Notes under the pieces: generated by a model
The model's database searches: none
What the model saw: the letters and a program-made list of their open reading frames with translations, nothing else
What the model was told of the DNA's origin: nothing
Program-made: the position numbers and the translations under genes
Part shown: positions 8,884 to 17,600 of the stretch, one piece after another
How positions within the stretch are numbered: position 1 is the stretch's first letter
Layout: every line of letters starts with the position of its first letter
Source of the DNA: Tolypothrix sp. FACHB-123
GTDB lineage: Bacteria; Cyanobacteriota; Cyanobacteriia; Cyanobacteriales; Nostocaceae
DNA length: 64,000 nucleotides
Assembly (NCBI RefSeq): GCF_014697075.1
Contig: NZ_JACJRE010000012.1
Coordinates: 1 to 64,000, forward strand
Direction: 5' to 3'

Positions 8884-9183
8884 ATGTCACTTTATGTAGG
8901 TAACCTCTCATATGAAGTTACACAAGAAAATCTCAATAGTGTGTTTGCAGAATATGGTTCTGTAAAGCAAGTTTCACTACCTACTGACCGTGAAACAGGC
9001 CGTTTGCGTGGTTTTGCTTTTGTAGAAATGACTACAGAAGCTGAAGAAAATGCTGCCATTGAAGCTCTCGATGGTGCTGAGTGGATGGGACGTAACTTGA
9101 AAGTTAACAAAGCTAGACCCAGAGAAGATAGAGGTTCATTTGGTGGAAACCGAGGTAATTCCAATTTTCGCAACCGCTACTAA
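8884..9183 (+). CDS. rbp: Cold-type RNA-binding protein (single RRM, Gly-rich tail)
   Basis: A 99-residue cyanobacterial Rbp. The RRM covers residues 1-80 with RNP2 LYVGNLSY (3-10) and RNP1 RGFAFVEM (about 42-49); the tail is Gly/Arg/Asn-rich ([16 protein letters not shown]). Such proteins bind RNA, accumulate in the cold and resemble eukaryotic GRPs by convergence or ancient relation. It is followed by a repeat hairpin (9232-9265) and by rpsU on the same strand, an arrangement typical for cyanobacterial rbp genes. The leader carries the shared element described at 8824. Confidence 0.93.
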   Translation: MSLYVGNLSYEVTQENLNSVFAEYGSVKQVSLPTDRETGRLRGFAFVEMTTEAEENAAIEALDGAEWMGRNLKVNKARPREDRGSFGGNRGNSNFRNRY

Positions 9184-9231
9184 ACTTTGAACTCGGAAAT
9201 TTAAATTTTCAACCTGGATTTCTTACAAGCA

Positions 9232-9265
9232 GTAGGGGCAACTTCACCACTTAACCAGCCCCTAC
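9232..9265 (+). repeat. GTAGGGG...CCCCTAC inverted repeat after rbp
   Basis: GTAGGGGC (9232-9239) and GCCCCTAC (9258-9265) form a perfect stem. It belongs to a family of GTAGGGG-ended hairpins found after several genes here (25236, 30761, 56325, 59825) and may end the rbp transcript. Confidence 0.55.
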
Positions 9266-9400
9266 AATCTCTGAGCATCCAGAAAGCTTAAGTTTGAAAA
9301 CAGCACTTCATAGCCGAAATAAGAAATGAGTCTATCTTGTTGCTCTCCCATTGGCTCAATTACTGAACAAGCAGTAGTAATAATTAGGTAAGGAAATAGA

Positions 9401-9595
9401 ATGACCCAAATAAGAGTAGACGATAATGAAGGAATTGAATCAGCTTTACGTCGTTTTAAGCGCAAAGTTTCCCAAGCAGGGATTTTTCCAGATATGAAGA
9501 AGAATCGTCATTTTGAAACACCAGAGCAGAAACGTAAGCGCAAAGAAGTTGCCAGACACAGACAGAATAAGAGAAATTTCCGCAAAGGCATTTAA
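9401..9595 (+). CDS. rpsU: 30S ribosomal protein S21
   Basis: The 64-residue protein is S21: [20 protein letters not shown] with the basic helical region [21 protein letters not shown]. It is part of the 30S platform and helps mRNA binding. TAAGGAAATAGA immediately upstream of the ATG supplies the ribosome binding site. It lies 217 bp after rbp on the same strand. Confidence 0.95.
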   Translation: MTQIRVDDNEGIESALRRFKRKVSQAGIFPDMKKNRHFETPEQKRKRKEVARHRQNKRNFRKGI

Positions 9596-9669
9596 GTCTA
9601 AGCATTCGCACTATCTCTCTATATCGATAACTACTTCAGACGCAGATTAAAAATTGCAACTTTAACGCG

Positions 9670-10206
9670 ATGGTAGTCACCAATTCCCCACAGCAGCAAT
9701 GTGGGGAGCGTATTCTGGTTGGCTGGCTGAATCAAAATATTCCTAGCATTCCAGATTATTTTTACTTAATCATGCGATCTTATCTATTTATGGAAGCTAA
9801 AAAATACAAAATTGATTACAAATTTCATTCAATTAATATTGAAGAAGAATTATTAAGCAGGAAAGCTTATTACTATAAAATTTCTGGTGAATTATGTCAT
9901 AATAGCGGGTTTGTCAATTCAATTGCTGAGGCAGAAAAAGAAGCCAAAGCAAAGATTGACGAAAAATTTCATCTCATAGAAAAAAAAGCTGCATTACACA
10001 GATATTGCGTGATGCGTGATTTTGACAGCTTTGTTGAGTTGTTAAACCAACAACAAGAAATGTCAAAAGAGGTAGCTTATAAAGTTGCTTCTCAACTAGC
10101 TTTAGCTTCGACTTTAAAGTCTTTTACCAAAGAATCGTTAAGTGTTGATGCCAATAAATCAGTAGAAGTTAGTGAAGATATCAGCATAGAAGCCTTCCAA
10201 GAATAA
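9670..10206 (+). CDS. Hypothetical protein
   Basis: Not a family I recognise. The part from Met41 (ATG 9790; MEAKKYKIDYKFHSINI) onward looks like a real soluble protein: a short alpha/beta N-terminus, a Lys/Glu-rich helix (IAEAEKEAKAKIDEKFHLIEKKAA), then HRYCVMRDFDSFVELLNQQQ and an acidic tail. The first 34 residues from ATG 9670 look unconserved and there is no Shine-Dalgarno sequence there, so ATG 9772 or 9790 may be the true start. Confidence 0.5.
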   Translation: MVVTNSPQQQCGERILVGWLNQNIPSIPDYFYLIMRSYLFMEAKKYKIDYKFHSINIEEELLSRKAYYYKISGELCHNSGFVNSIAEAEKEAKAKIDEKFHLIEKKAALHRYCVMRDFDSFVELLNQQQEMSKEVAYKVASQLALASTLKSFTKESLSVDANKSVEVSEDISIEAFQE

Positions 10207-10246
10207 TCAGTGTTACTTGCCTTTTATTAATTAAGTAAACTGATTA

Positions 10247-10756
10247 CTAAAATGTTGGTTGAACCATCTTTGTCAGGTGGTGAGCTTCCAAAGTCCATGC
10301 ATGATTACATAGTCCGACATCTGGTAATTTTAATTCAAATGGATGGGGTGGTGACTGTATGAGCGGGGGCACAACTTGATTATGAGCTTCAATTAAGCTA
10401 ACTATCCAAGGAAGAAAATCTAAAATTTCTTTGGGTAATACAGTTAACTCGAAGTCCCATAATAGATTAAGTCCTCGGGATTTCTGCCACTTTTTTCCCA
10501 TCATGAATTGAAGCGCACTTTTATTAATAGCTAATCGCAAAATGAACGGTCGCAATGGATTAAATTCATCTGGTGCTGTATAAGCGTATATATTTACATA
10601 ATTAAGTTGTTGTTTATCATCTATCCAAGATGCAATAGGAGAATTACTACTATAGGATGTACTACTTATTCTTACCGGCATCTTCATTGCAACAGCGAAT
10701 AATGAGTAGAATTCATGCCTGAGTTCGTTAATAATATGTTTGGCTTCTGGTGTCAT
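10247..10756 (-). CDS. Hypothetical protein
   Basis: A 169-residue protein without a family I can name. It begins MTPEAKHIINELRHEFYSLF (an amphipathic helix), includes the aromatic WDFELTVLPKEILDFLPWIV and ends with HLTKMVQPTF. No signal peptide or membrane segment is visible; composition suggests a small cytosolic alpha/beta protein. It lies downstream of the thioredoxin gene on the same strand but is separated by a hairpin. Confidence 0.6.
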   Translation of the reverse strand: MTPEAKHIINELRHEFYSLFAVAMKMPVRISSTSYSSNSPIASWIDDKQQLNYVNIYAYTAPDEFNPLRPFILRLAINKSALQFMMGKKWQKSRGLNLLWDFELTVLPKEILDFLPWIVSLIEAHNQVVPPLIQSPPHPFELKLPDVGLCNHAWTLEAHHLTKMVQPTF

Positions 10757-10825
10757 GGTTACTACACCCGATTATTGTGTAGATTGTATGTATAAGAAAA
10801 TTTTACAAGGTTAATATAATTATGG

Positions 10826-10858
10826 TTTAGTACCTCCCAAAAAAATGGGAGCACTAAA
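10826..10858 (-). terminator. Hairpin after trx
   Basis: TTTAGT..CTCCCA pairs with TGGGAG..ACTAAA across a 6-A loop, 20 bp downstream of the thioredoxin stop codon. The tail lacks a T run, so termination is likely but not certain. Confidence 0.5.
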
Positions 10859-10877
10859 GAATATTACCAAAAATAAG

Positions 10878-11210
10878 CTAAAGAAGTTGAGAAACGGCAG
10901 TGCTAAATTGTTCGTAAGGAGAAACGCCGACGATAGTTTCTGCTAATTCAGCATCTTTAAAAATTAAAACTGCGGGAATACTGCGAAGACCGAATTTTTT
11001 GAACATCGGTTTGTTATTATCTACGTCTACCTTGACAACTTTGGCGCGACCTTTGTATTCTTGAGCGAGTTGCTCCATTAAGGGAGCAATCAAGCGACAA
11101 GGGCCACACCAAGTAGCAGTAAAGTCAACTACCACAACTTTTTCTTCACTTAAAAGAGTTTCAAATTCACTTTCTTGAATATAAGACACTAAATCGGTGT
11201 TAGTAGACAT
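10878..11210 (-). CDS. trxA: Thioredoxin
   Basis: A 110-residue classical thioredoxin with the redox motif in FTATWCGPCRLIAPLM (Cys35 and Cys38 approximately) and the cis-proline loop RSIPAVLIF. It reduces protein disulfides in the cytosol using thioredoxin reductase. It is transcribed alone, ending in the hairpin at 10826-10858. Confidence 0.95.
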   Translation of the reverse strand: MSTNTDLVSYIQESEFETLLSEEKVVVVDFTATWCGPCRLIAPLMEQLAQEYKGRAKVVKVDVDNNKPMFKKFGLRSIPAVLIFKDAELAETIVGVSPYEQFSTAVSQLL

Positions 11211-11370
11211 TTTTTAATTCCTCATCATTAAAGTACAATTGCAAAAAGATAATTTTTGGCGATATTCTAGCCAAGGAATATTCAATATTTTACCGACAAA
11301 TGGATACAAAAATTTTCATCAATAAAAGTTGATGAAGAATTGCTAGATATTAGAGTCAAATTTGTTGAGA

Positions 11371-11399
11371 AAAAAGGCTCAAGCAGAAATGCCTGAGCC
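11371..11399 (-). terminator. Intrinsic terminator of rbp (copy B)
   Basis: On the minus strand GGCTCAGGCA pairs with TGCTTGAGCC (one G.U) and is followed by TTTTTT. It is the clearest rho-independent terminator in this part of the window. Confidence 0.8.
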
Positions 11400-11420
11400 G
11401 CATAACACATCAAGTTAATT

Positions 11421-11446
11421 AATTGAACTAACCCGTTAGTTCAATT
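11421..11446. repeat. Perfect 12-bp palindromic hairpin after rbp (copy B)
   Basis: AATTGAACTAAC (11421-11432) and GTTAGTTCAATT (11435-11446) are exact inverted repeats with a 2-nt loop, between the rbp stop codon and its terminator. It could protect the mRNA 3' end. Confidence 0.55.
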
Positions 11447-11464
11447 ATCTAAATTTAGTTAAAC

Positions 11465-11770
11465 TTAGTAACGGTTACGGGCACCGTAATTGCCACGGTT
11501 ACCACCACCAAATGAACCACCTCTGTCTTCTTTAGGCTTAGCTTTATTGACTTTTAGGTCACGTCCCATCCACTCGGCACCATCAAGGGCTTCAATAGCA
11601 GCGGTTTCTTCAGCGTCTGTACCCATTTCTACGAAACCAAAACCACGCAGACGACCTGTTTCTCTATCGGTAGGTAGTTGGACTCGCTTGACAGAACCAT
11701 ATTCTGCAAACACTGCATTCAGACTATCTTCTGTAACTTCGTAAGAAAGATTGCCTATATAAACTGACAT
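11465..11770 (-). CDS. rbp: Cold-type RNA-binding protein (single RRM, Gly-rich tail)
   Basis: A 101-residue paralogue of the protein at 8884: RNP2 VYIGNLSY, RNP1 RGFGFVEM, then a Gly-rich tail (GGSFGGGNRGNYGARNRY). It retains every RRM core aromatic residue. It is transcribed alone from a leader that carries the best-formed copy of the shared rbp stem (11777-11817) and ends in a strong terminator. Confidence 0.93.
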   Translation of the reverse strand: MSVYIGNLSYEVTEDSLNAVFAEYGSVKRVQLPTDRETGRLRGFGFVEMGTDAEETAAIEALDGAEWMGRDLKVNKAKPKEDRGGSFGGGNRGNYGARNRY

Positions 11771-11776
11771 AGATTG

Positions 11777-11817
11777 TCTCCGAAATTGTAAATGTGTAGA
11801 GATTTAGATTTCGGAGA
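11777..11817 (-). promoter_or_regulatory. Conserved rbp 5' leader element, copy B (perfect stem)
   Basis: TCTCCGAAAT and ATTTCGGAGA form a perfect 10-bp stem enclosing the invariant CTAAATCTCTACA. The 3' arm ends 7-8 nt before the ATG, so GGAGA could act as the Shine-Dalgarno sequence and be hidden by the stem. TTGACAGG stands farther upstream (about 11848). Confidence 0.6.
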
Positions 11818-11944
11818 AAAGTTTGTAAATACCAAAAACAAAAAACCTGTCAATACTAAAAACAAAAGCTGTTAACCGAATTAATTCTCATCTTCTATTA
11901 TGACATATAAATCAAGTTTTAGGTGAAGGATAGAAAAAATAATG

Positions 11945-12253
11945 TTAGCTGACTAATTCAACTAAAGCTTCACCCTGAAACCTGACTACGCATGAGACTA
12001 AGCAGCCACGATAATGCTCAGATGTAAATACTGAGAGCGTGACATTGTTCTGACCTAGATCTAAAATTTGTTTAACCTTACAGATTTGCCGTTTGTTTTT
12101 ACAGTAGGCAATGATGCGATCGCCTGCTTTAACATCCAAAGCTTTAATTTTCAATTTCTTCTCACTCCTACAGTCATTCATATAAACCATCAAATCTATT
12201 GGGATTTTCTCACCTGCTTTTGCTGAAAATCTCTTTTGGGTTGATCTCAGCAA
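11945..12253 (-). CDS. Hypothetical small protein
   Basis: A 102-residue basic protein between two rbp genes on the same strand, no family recognised. The middle LKIKALDVKAGDRIIAYCKN resembles the strand-turn-strand of small beta-barrels, and it contains four cysteines. The start at ATG 12253 has no strong ribosome binding site. It could be expressed with the upstream rbp gene. Confidence 0.4.
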   Translation of the reverse strand: MLRSTQKRFSAKAGEKIPIDLMVYMNDCRSEKKLKIKALDVKAGDRIIAYCKNKRQICKVKQILDLGQNNVTLSVFTSEHYRGCLVSCVVRFQGEALVELVS

Positions 12254-12301
12254 TCACGAGAATACAAACACTTCAGAGTCACAGATACACTGTATATGAG
12301 A

Positions 12302-12556
12302 TTAAGCTGCGTCTACGATGGTTTTAGCTCTATTCACTTTTAGACTATAACCCATCCATTCAGTACCTCTTAATCCATTTATTGCTGCTACTTCCTCTGT
12401 GTCTGTTTCCATTTCTACAACTGCAAATCCCCTCTTTTCACCTGATTTTTGCTTTGTAGAGACTAAAATTCTCCTCACAGAACCATACATTAAAAAAACT
12501 TGTCTGATATCCTCATCTTCAATTGAATGGGATAGATTACCAATATAAACTGACAT
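12302..12556 (-). CDS. RNA-binding protein, single RRM without Gly-rich tail
   Basis: An 84-residue RRM protein with RNP2 VYIGNLSH and RNP1 RGFAVVEM; the sequence is more divergent than the other two and stops straight after the RRM (KVNRAKTIVDAA). RNP1 has Val in place of the usual second aromatic (FAVVEM rather than FAFVEM), which may weaken RNA stacking. The leader has the shared rbp element (12563-12601). Confidence 0.88.
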   Translation of the reverse strand: MSVYIGNLSHSIEDEDIRQVFLMYGSVRRILVSTKQKSGEKRGFAVVEMETDTEEVAAINGLRGTEWMGYSLKVNRAKTIVDAA

Positions 12557-12562
12557 AGAAAA

Positions 12563-12601
12563 TCTCCGAATTCAAAAAATGTAGAGATTTAGATTTGGAG
12601 A
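12563..12601 (-). promoter_or_regulatory. Conserved rbp 5' leader element, copy C
   Basis: Same layout as copy B: TCTCCAAAT, the invariant CTAAATCTCTACA, then ATTCGGAGA just before the ATG. One A.C mismatch interrupts the stem. Confidence 0.55.
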
Positions 12602-13165
12602 GGCATCTATATAGTCACTTGACCAAAAATATTTCTCACTGATTTAATAGTAGCATGATTTAGATTTGAAAAATCTTGAAATTACTCAGAGTGTATAGCA
12701 GCTAGGCTCTTCAGCTTTTAATCTTATTCTAAAGTCCGACAATCAAGCTCGTTTATAAAAATAATAAGTATCTAATTCCTTGCAGAAGAGCAACTGATAT
12801 TTACCTGAAATTCGGAAAATTGACAATATTGACAGGGAAATTTAACTAGAAACAGCAGCATTTTGTAGTTGCACCCACAATTGTTGTTTCCATTTTAATG
12901 TTAAGATTTCTGGGACTTTAATTCCCAAAGATTTTAAACAATTAGTTATGTCTTTCTTGCTTAATGAGTTTGGTTCTATTGCTGAAGCAATAAAGCGAGC
13001 AAAACTATGTGAGATAAAAGTAGAAATTTGTAAACTTGTTGAAACCTCTATGAAGTATGAAAGTCTTTGATGTAGACATGCGAACCAGGTAAAGCAGCCA
13101 CTTATAACTTATATGGAAAACCAACACCCATATTCTTAGACTATTCCTAATAATCATGAGATTTA
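12602..13165. other. Region between rbp genes with an ATG-less open frame
   Basis: On the minus strand 12842-13108 is an open frame of 88 codons with protein-like composition (for example SHSFARFIASAIEP and KKDITNCLKSLGIKVPEIL) but no ATG, GTG or TTG start. I do not recognise it; it may be the 3' part of a decayed gene. The rest is AT-rich without visible features. Confidence 0.3.
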
Positions 13166-13262
13166 CTATCCCCAAGTAAATGTGTTTGATAGCAAATTAC
13201 TGAGATAAACTGACATCAAAATATCCCGAACCCAATATATTTGTAGAGATTTAGATCCGGGA
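13166..13262 (-). pseudogene. Remnant of a fourth rbp gene with its leader
   Basis: The leader keeps the invariant ATCTAAATCTCTACA and a stem in which both arms have changed together (TCCCG/CGGGA instead of TCTCCG/CGGAGA). The ATG at 13216 starts MSVYLSNL, the rbp RNP2 start, but after eight residues the sequence is unrelated and stops at codon 17. The element has outlived its gene. Confidence 0.65.
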
Positions 13263-13787
13263 AGGTGCTACGGGCTTATTCACATAGCCGAAAATATTTC
13301 TCTTTGAATTCTCTCTTATCTAAAGATAGCACTTAAATCTATGATGAGTTTTGAGGTACTCCGCAGATATTTATTACCACAAGTACATATCTTTGTAAGC
13401 TTGACTGTTAAATGATTGTGGCTTCTGTTTGTGGCTAAAAAAGTTAATTAATATCTAGAAGCATTTGCAGCAATAACGGAGAAACGTAATACAACTTTAA
13501 CGTATTATTAGGTATTTATAGAGTACTACAAATACTACTAAAATTTTAATTCTTTATATTTCTTGATATTCAGGACTTATGCAAATGGCATATAACTTTA
13601 AGTTTTTATTATACCCCTCCGGGGAAGCAAGCTAGCAAGAGCGTCCCATAGAGAAGAGAGGACTTTAGTCCTAAAAATCAGGGATAGAGGCGCTGACTAG
13701 AGAAGAAACTTTCATTTTTTTGCGAAACTTGGATTACTCCTAAGATTTTCTCGTTCAAAGTTTTGATGTTCATATATTGTCGTTTAC
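13263..13787. other. Intergenic region downstream of the APH-like gene
   Basis: No gene seen. It contains CAGGACTTATGCAAATG near 13571, a sequence that resembles the terminal repeat of some cyanobacterial insertion sequences, and the hairpin AGGACT/AGTCCT near 13660-13672. No matching second end was found. Confidence 0.4.
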
Positions 13788-14681
13788 TTAACCTTGGCGT
13801 TGACGAAACCATTGCAAACGTCCTTCAAACCGTTTCCAGCTTTCGGGGTGTTGTTGTCCCATAACATAGTTCCAGAGGATGGTTTGAAATGCGCGTGCCT
13901 CAATAAAGATATCTAATACTTGAGTATCAATATTTATGCCATAGCTTTTGAGTGCAGCATCAGCTTGCTCTACATGTTCGCCAAAAACCCGTGATGGCGC
14001 AATCAGACAGGCAAGATCCCAAAAAATCGGTGCAATAAATGTATCTTCCCAGTCAGCCCAGAGCACACCTTGAGTTGTATTTAATACATTCGAGAAGTTA
14101 GAGTCGCCGTGAATGGGTTGCATGGGTAACTGCAATTGCTGGAACTGAGTTTTGATGCTTGCGTTCGCTTGTTGTAGCATCTCTGCATCTGCGGGGCTGA
14201 ATACTCCCTGGCTAGATAATTGAGCGAAAATCTGCTCTGATTCTGACAAAGCATCAAAAATAGGCAGATCGTCATCAAAATCGATTAATGCTGAGTGACA
14301 ATCACGCAAAGCCCGTCCTACAGCGGTTGGCTCGGCTGGATCAGCTAATTCTTGGACAAATTCCCAAAAGGTCAATACTAAACCGTTATGGTGATACAAC
14401 CTCAGTGTTATTACTGTGCTAGAAGGTATAACAGGTGCGCAGGCTATTGCGAGGTGGCTGGCGATCGCAATTTCTCTTTTTAGCCAGGTATCACCCTGAC
14501 GGACTGTGCCTGTGGTTGTCGCTACCCTCGCTACCACGGGACTGGGGCTTAGATGCACCAGTAAATTGCTCCGATCTGCAAGAATAATTGCTGTATCAAA
14601 TTTAATGAACTGCTGTTCGGCAACCTCACATACAGTCTGTACCGCAGCTTGCACGTTAAATCTATTCACCATTGCCGCCAT
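13788..14681 (-). CDS. Aminoglycoside phosphotransferase (APH)-like kinase
   Basis: A 297-residue kinase-like-fold protein. The catalytic loop HGDSNFSNVL and the metal-binding WADWEDTFIAPIFWDLA (Brenner and DFG-equivalent motifs) are intact, so it is likely an active small-molecule kinase rather than a resistance protein; the substrate is unknown. The ATG lies inside the end of the hybrid kinase gene (20-bp overlap), so the two are translationally coupled and this enzyme may be the last gene of that unit. Confidence 0.8.
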   Translation of the reverse strand: MAAMVNRFNVQAAVQTVCEVAEQQFIKFDTAIILADRSNLLVHLSPSPVVARVATTTGTVRQGDTWLKREIAIASHLAIACAPVIPSSTVITLRLYHHNGLVLTFWEFVQELADPAEPTAVGRALRDCHSALIDFDDDLPIFDALSESEQIFAQLSSQGVFSPADAEMLQQANASIKTQFQQLQLPMQPIHGDSNFSNVLNTTQGVLWADWEDTFIAPIFWDLACLIAPSRVFGEHVEQADAALKSYGINIDTQVLDIFIEARAFQTILWNYVMGQQHPESWKRFEGRLQWFRQRQG

Positions 14682-17600
14682 GATTTAAACTAGTCTGGAT
14701 TACCCCAACAACCGCGTCTATCAGCACTTCTGGCTCCACTGGCTTAGATAGATGGAGTTGAAAACCAGCAGCCAAAGCCTGATTGCGATCGTATTCGCTA
14801 GCGTAAGCAGTCAGCGCAATGGCAGGTATTATCCCTCCTTGTGCTGGTGAAAGTTCTCGTAACTGTCGCATCAGCATATACCCATCCATTTCTGGCATAC
14901 CAATATCACACAGCAGCAGATCAGGCAGGGATTGCGTTAAAATTGTTAATGCTTCAGCTGCGGAAGTAGCTAAAGTCACATTTGCACCATGCTGGGTGAG
15001 AATAAATTCTGCTAAATAACCCATATCAGCTTCATCATCTACGACCAAAATGCGCAGACCTGTTAGGTTTACAGATAGGTTCGCAGGTTGAGCGTCTGAA
15101 GAGAATTCGGAGTTGATGCTTGTGGCTGGTAACAGAACTGTAAATGTCGCACCTAAATCTTCCCCTAGACTCTGGGCTGCTACTGTACCCCCGTGTAGCT
15201 CGACAATCTGACGGGCGATCGCTAGTCCTAAACCCAATCCACCAAATTTCCGGGTTGTGCTGCTATCGGCTTGGCGAAAATACTCAAACACATGAGGTAA
15301 AAAGTCTGCTTTAATACCTTTACCATTATCAATCACTTGAATTTGCACTCGGCTGCCAATTTCTTGTAAATTTACTGTTACTCGTCCGCCCTCTGGTGTA
15401 AATTTAATGGCATTAGAAAGCAAATTCCAGACAACTTGTTGCAGGCGATTGGCATCTCCGAATACAGTTTGCTTACCAGGTTGCAGAACTGTTTGAATGT
15501 GAATAGATTTACTATTAGCAGCTAACTCTACTGTCTCTATGGCTCCTGTAATTACTTCTATCAGATTCACAGGAGCTGTATTCAGGCTAAGTTTACCTCG
15601 CAACATCCGAGAAATATCCAGCAAATCTTCAATGAGTTGGGCTTGGAGTTTGGCGTTGCGCTCGATTGTCTCTAATGCTTGCTGGGTTTTTGTGGGCGAT
15701 AATTTTTGTGTTTGCAGTAACTTTGTCCAACCCAGAATGGGATTGAGGGGCGATCGCAATTCGTGAGAAAGTACCGCGAGAAACTCATCCTTTACCCGGT
15801 TCGCCTGTTCCGCCTCGGCTCTAGCTTTGCGTTCTGCTTCATACAACTGGGCGCGGGAAATTGCTTGAGCACATTGACGGCTAATTGCCAAAATAAATTG
15901 GCGATCTTCTGGTGTTAGTTGCTGATACTCGGTGAAAGTTAGGGACATTCCCCCCACCGATCTACCTTCAGCCACTAGAGGTAGGGACATCCAGGCGCTG
16001 GTATCATATTTGCTGTAATCTTCAGCTAAATGAGGATAGCGGATAACTCTTTGCGCCACGGTTTCCATCCATACTGGCTCCCCAGTTCTCACCGCTTCTG
16101 CTAAGGGAACAGCACTATTAATGGAAAATCGTCGCCAAGATTCTAATAACTGACTTTCATAACCGATAGCTTTGATAATTTCTAGCTCTGTTCCATCTTC
16201 GCTGACTAACACCACCATTGCAGAAGCCGCTTCTAATACAGCCATACTTTGTGCCACTATGACCTCTACTACTTGCACAGGAGTGAGAGATTCAGATAGG
16301 GCGGCTGTGACAGTTTGTAAGCGGGCGGTGCGATCGCAGGCGATTTCAGCTGCTTGTCTTGCTTGTTGGGCTTGCTGATAAAGACGAGCATTATCAATCG
16401 CGATCGCCGCTCGCCGTGCTAAATCTTCAGCTAGAGTTAAATCCTTGTGGGAGTAATGACGATTAGACTCGGTAAAGATGAAGGAAATGCTGCCAAAAAC
16501 TCGCCCCCGTGCTTGTAAAGGCGAAATAATAGCTGATTTTAACCCCAATTCCCGTAAAATTTCTAAATATTCAGGATCGGGAATGGCTGCACTTAACTGC
16601 TCATCGGTAATCTGGCTAGCAATTTGACTCTGCCCGGTTTGCATCACCTGAGAGATACCATAGCTATCAGCTAAGTTGCGCGGATAGCTTTGAGCTACTT
16701 CCCAGCCTAACTTCACCTTTTGCGGATCGCTATGGGCAACAGCAACACGGCTAATCATGCCATCATCATTGAGTAAATCGACGCTACACCAATCTGCAAA
16801 GTAGGGCACGGCTAAATCGGCAACGCTCTGAAGCGTTTGTTGGTAATCTAATGAAGATGCTAGAACTGCACTCACTTCTGCTAAGAAAGCTGACTGTTGT
16901 TGTGCGGCTTCGGCGGCTGCACGGGCTACTTGTTCCCGTACTAGTTGCACTCGTTTTTCCTCAGCTTGTTGGCGATCGCGTAATGCGGCTTGCTGCTCAG
17001 TGATATCAAAAAATGACGCTACCACTGCATAAGGCTGATGGCTATTTACATGAAATAGGGGGCGCGTGTTAATCGAAATCCAGGTTAAGCTGGCGTCAGG
17101 TTTGTGAATGCCCATGATGATATTCGTTTGGGCTTCTCCCGTGCGCAGCGTCACCATTGCTGGGTGTAGTTCCCCAGGGAATGGAGAACCATTTTCATAC
17201 ACAGCACGCCAACGGGGATCGAGAGATGTACGCCCCATCATTTGATCGGCTGTTAAACCTAAAATTTTCTCCGCACTGGGATTGCAGGTAAAAATTTCAC
17301 CATCAGCGTACTGTAAGACGATGCCTTCAGCAGCAGCTTCAATGACGGAACGATATCGTTGTTGGGATTCTTGCAGTGCGGCTTCTACCTGCTTGCGCTC
17401 AGTAATATCACTAATAGCAGTAATGACGCTAATAATTTCCCCTGCGGCATTAAATAAAGGTGAAGCATTAATCGACAGAATCGAGGTTGTACCATCAGCG
17501 TGGGCGATCGCGTGTTCAATTCCATAAACTGCTTTGCCAGTAAGCATTACCCGCACAAAAGGCAGTTCAGCTTCGGGAAAAGGTTGCCCAGTAATCGTGG

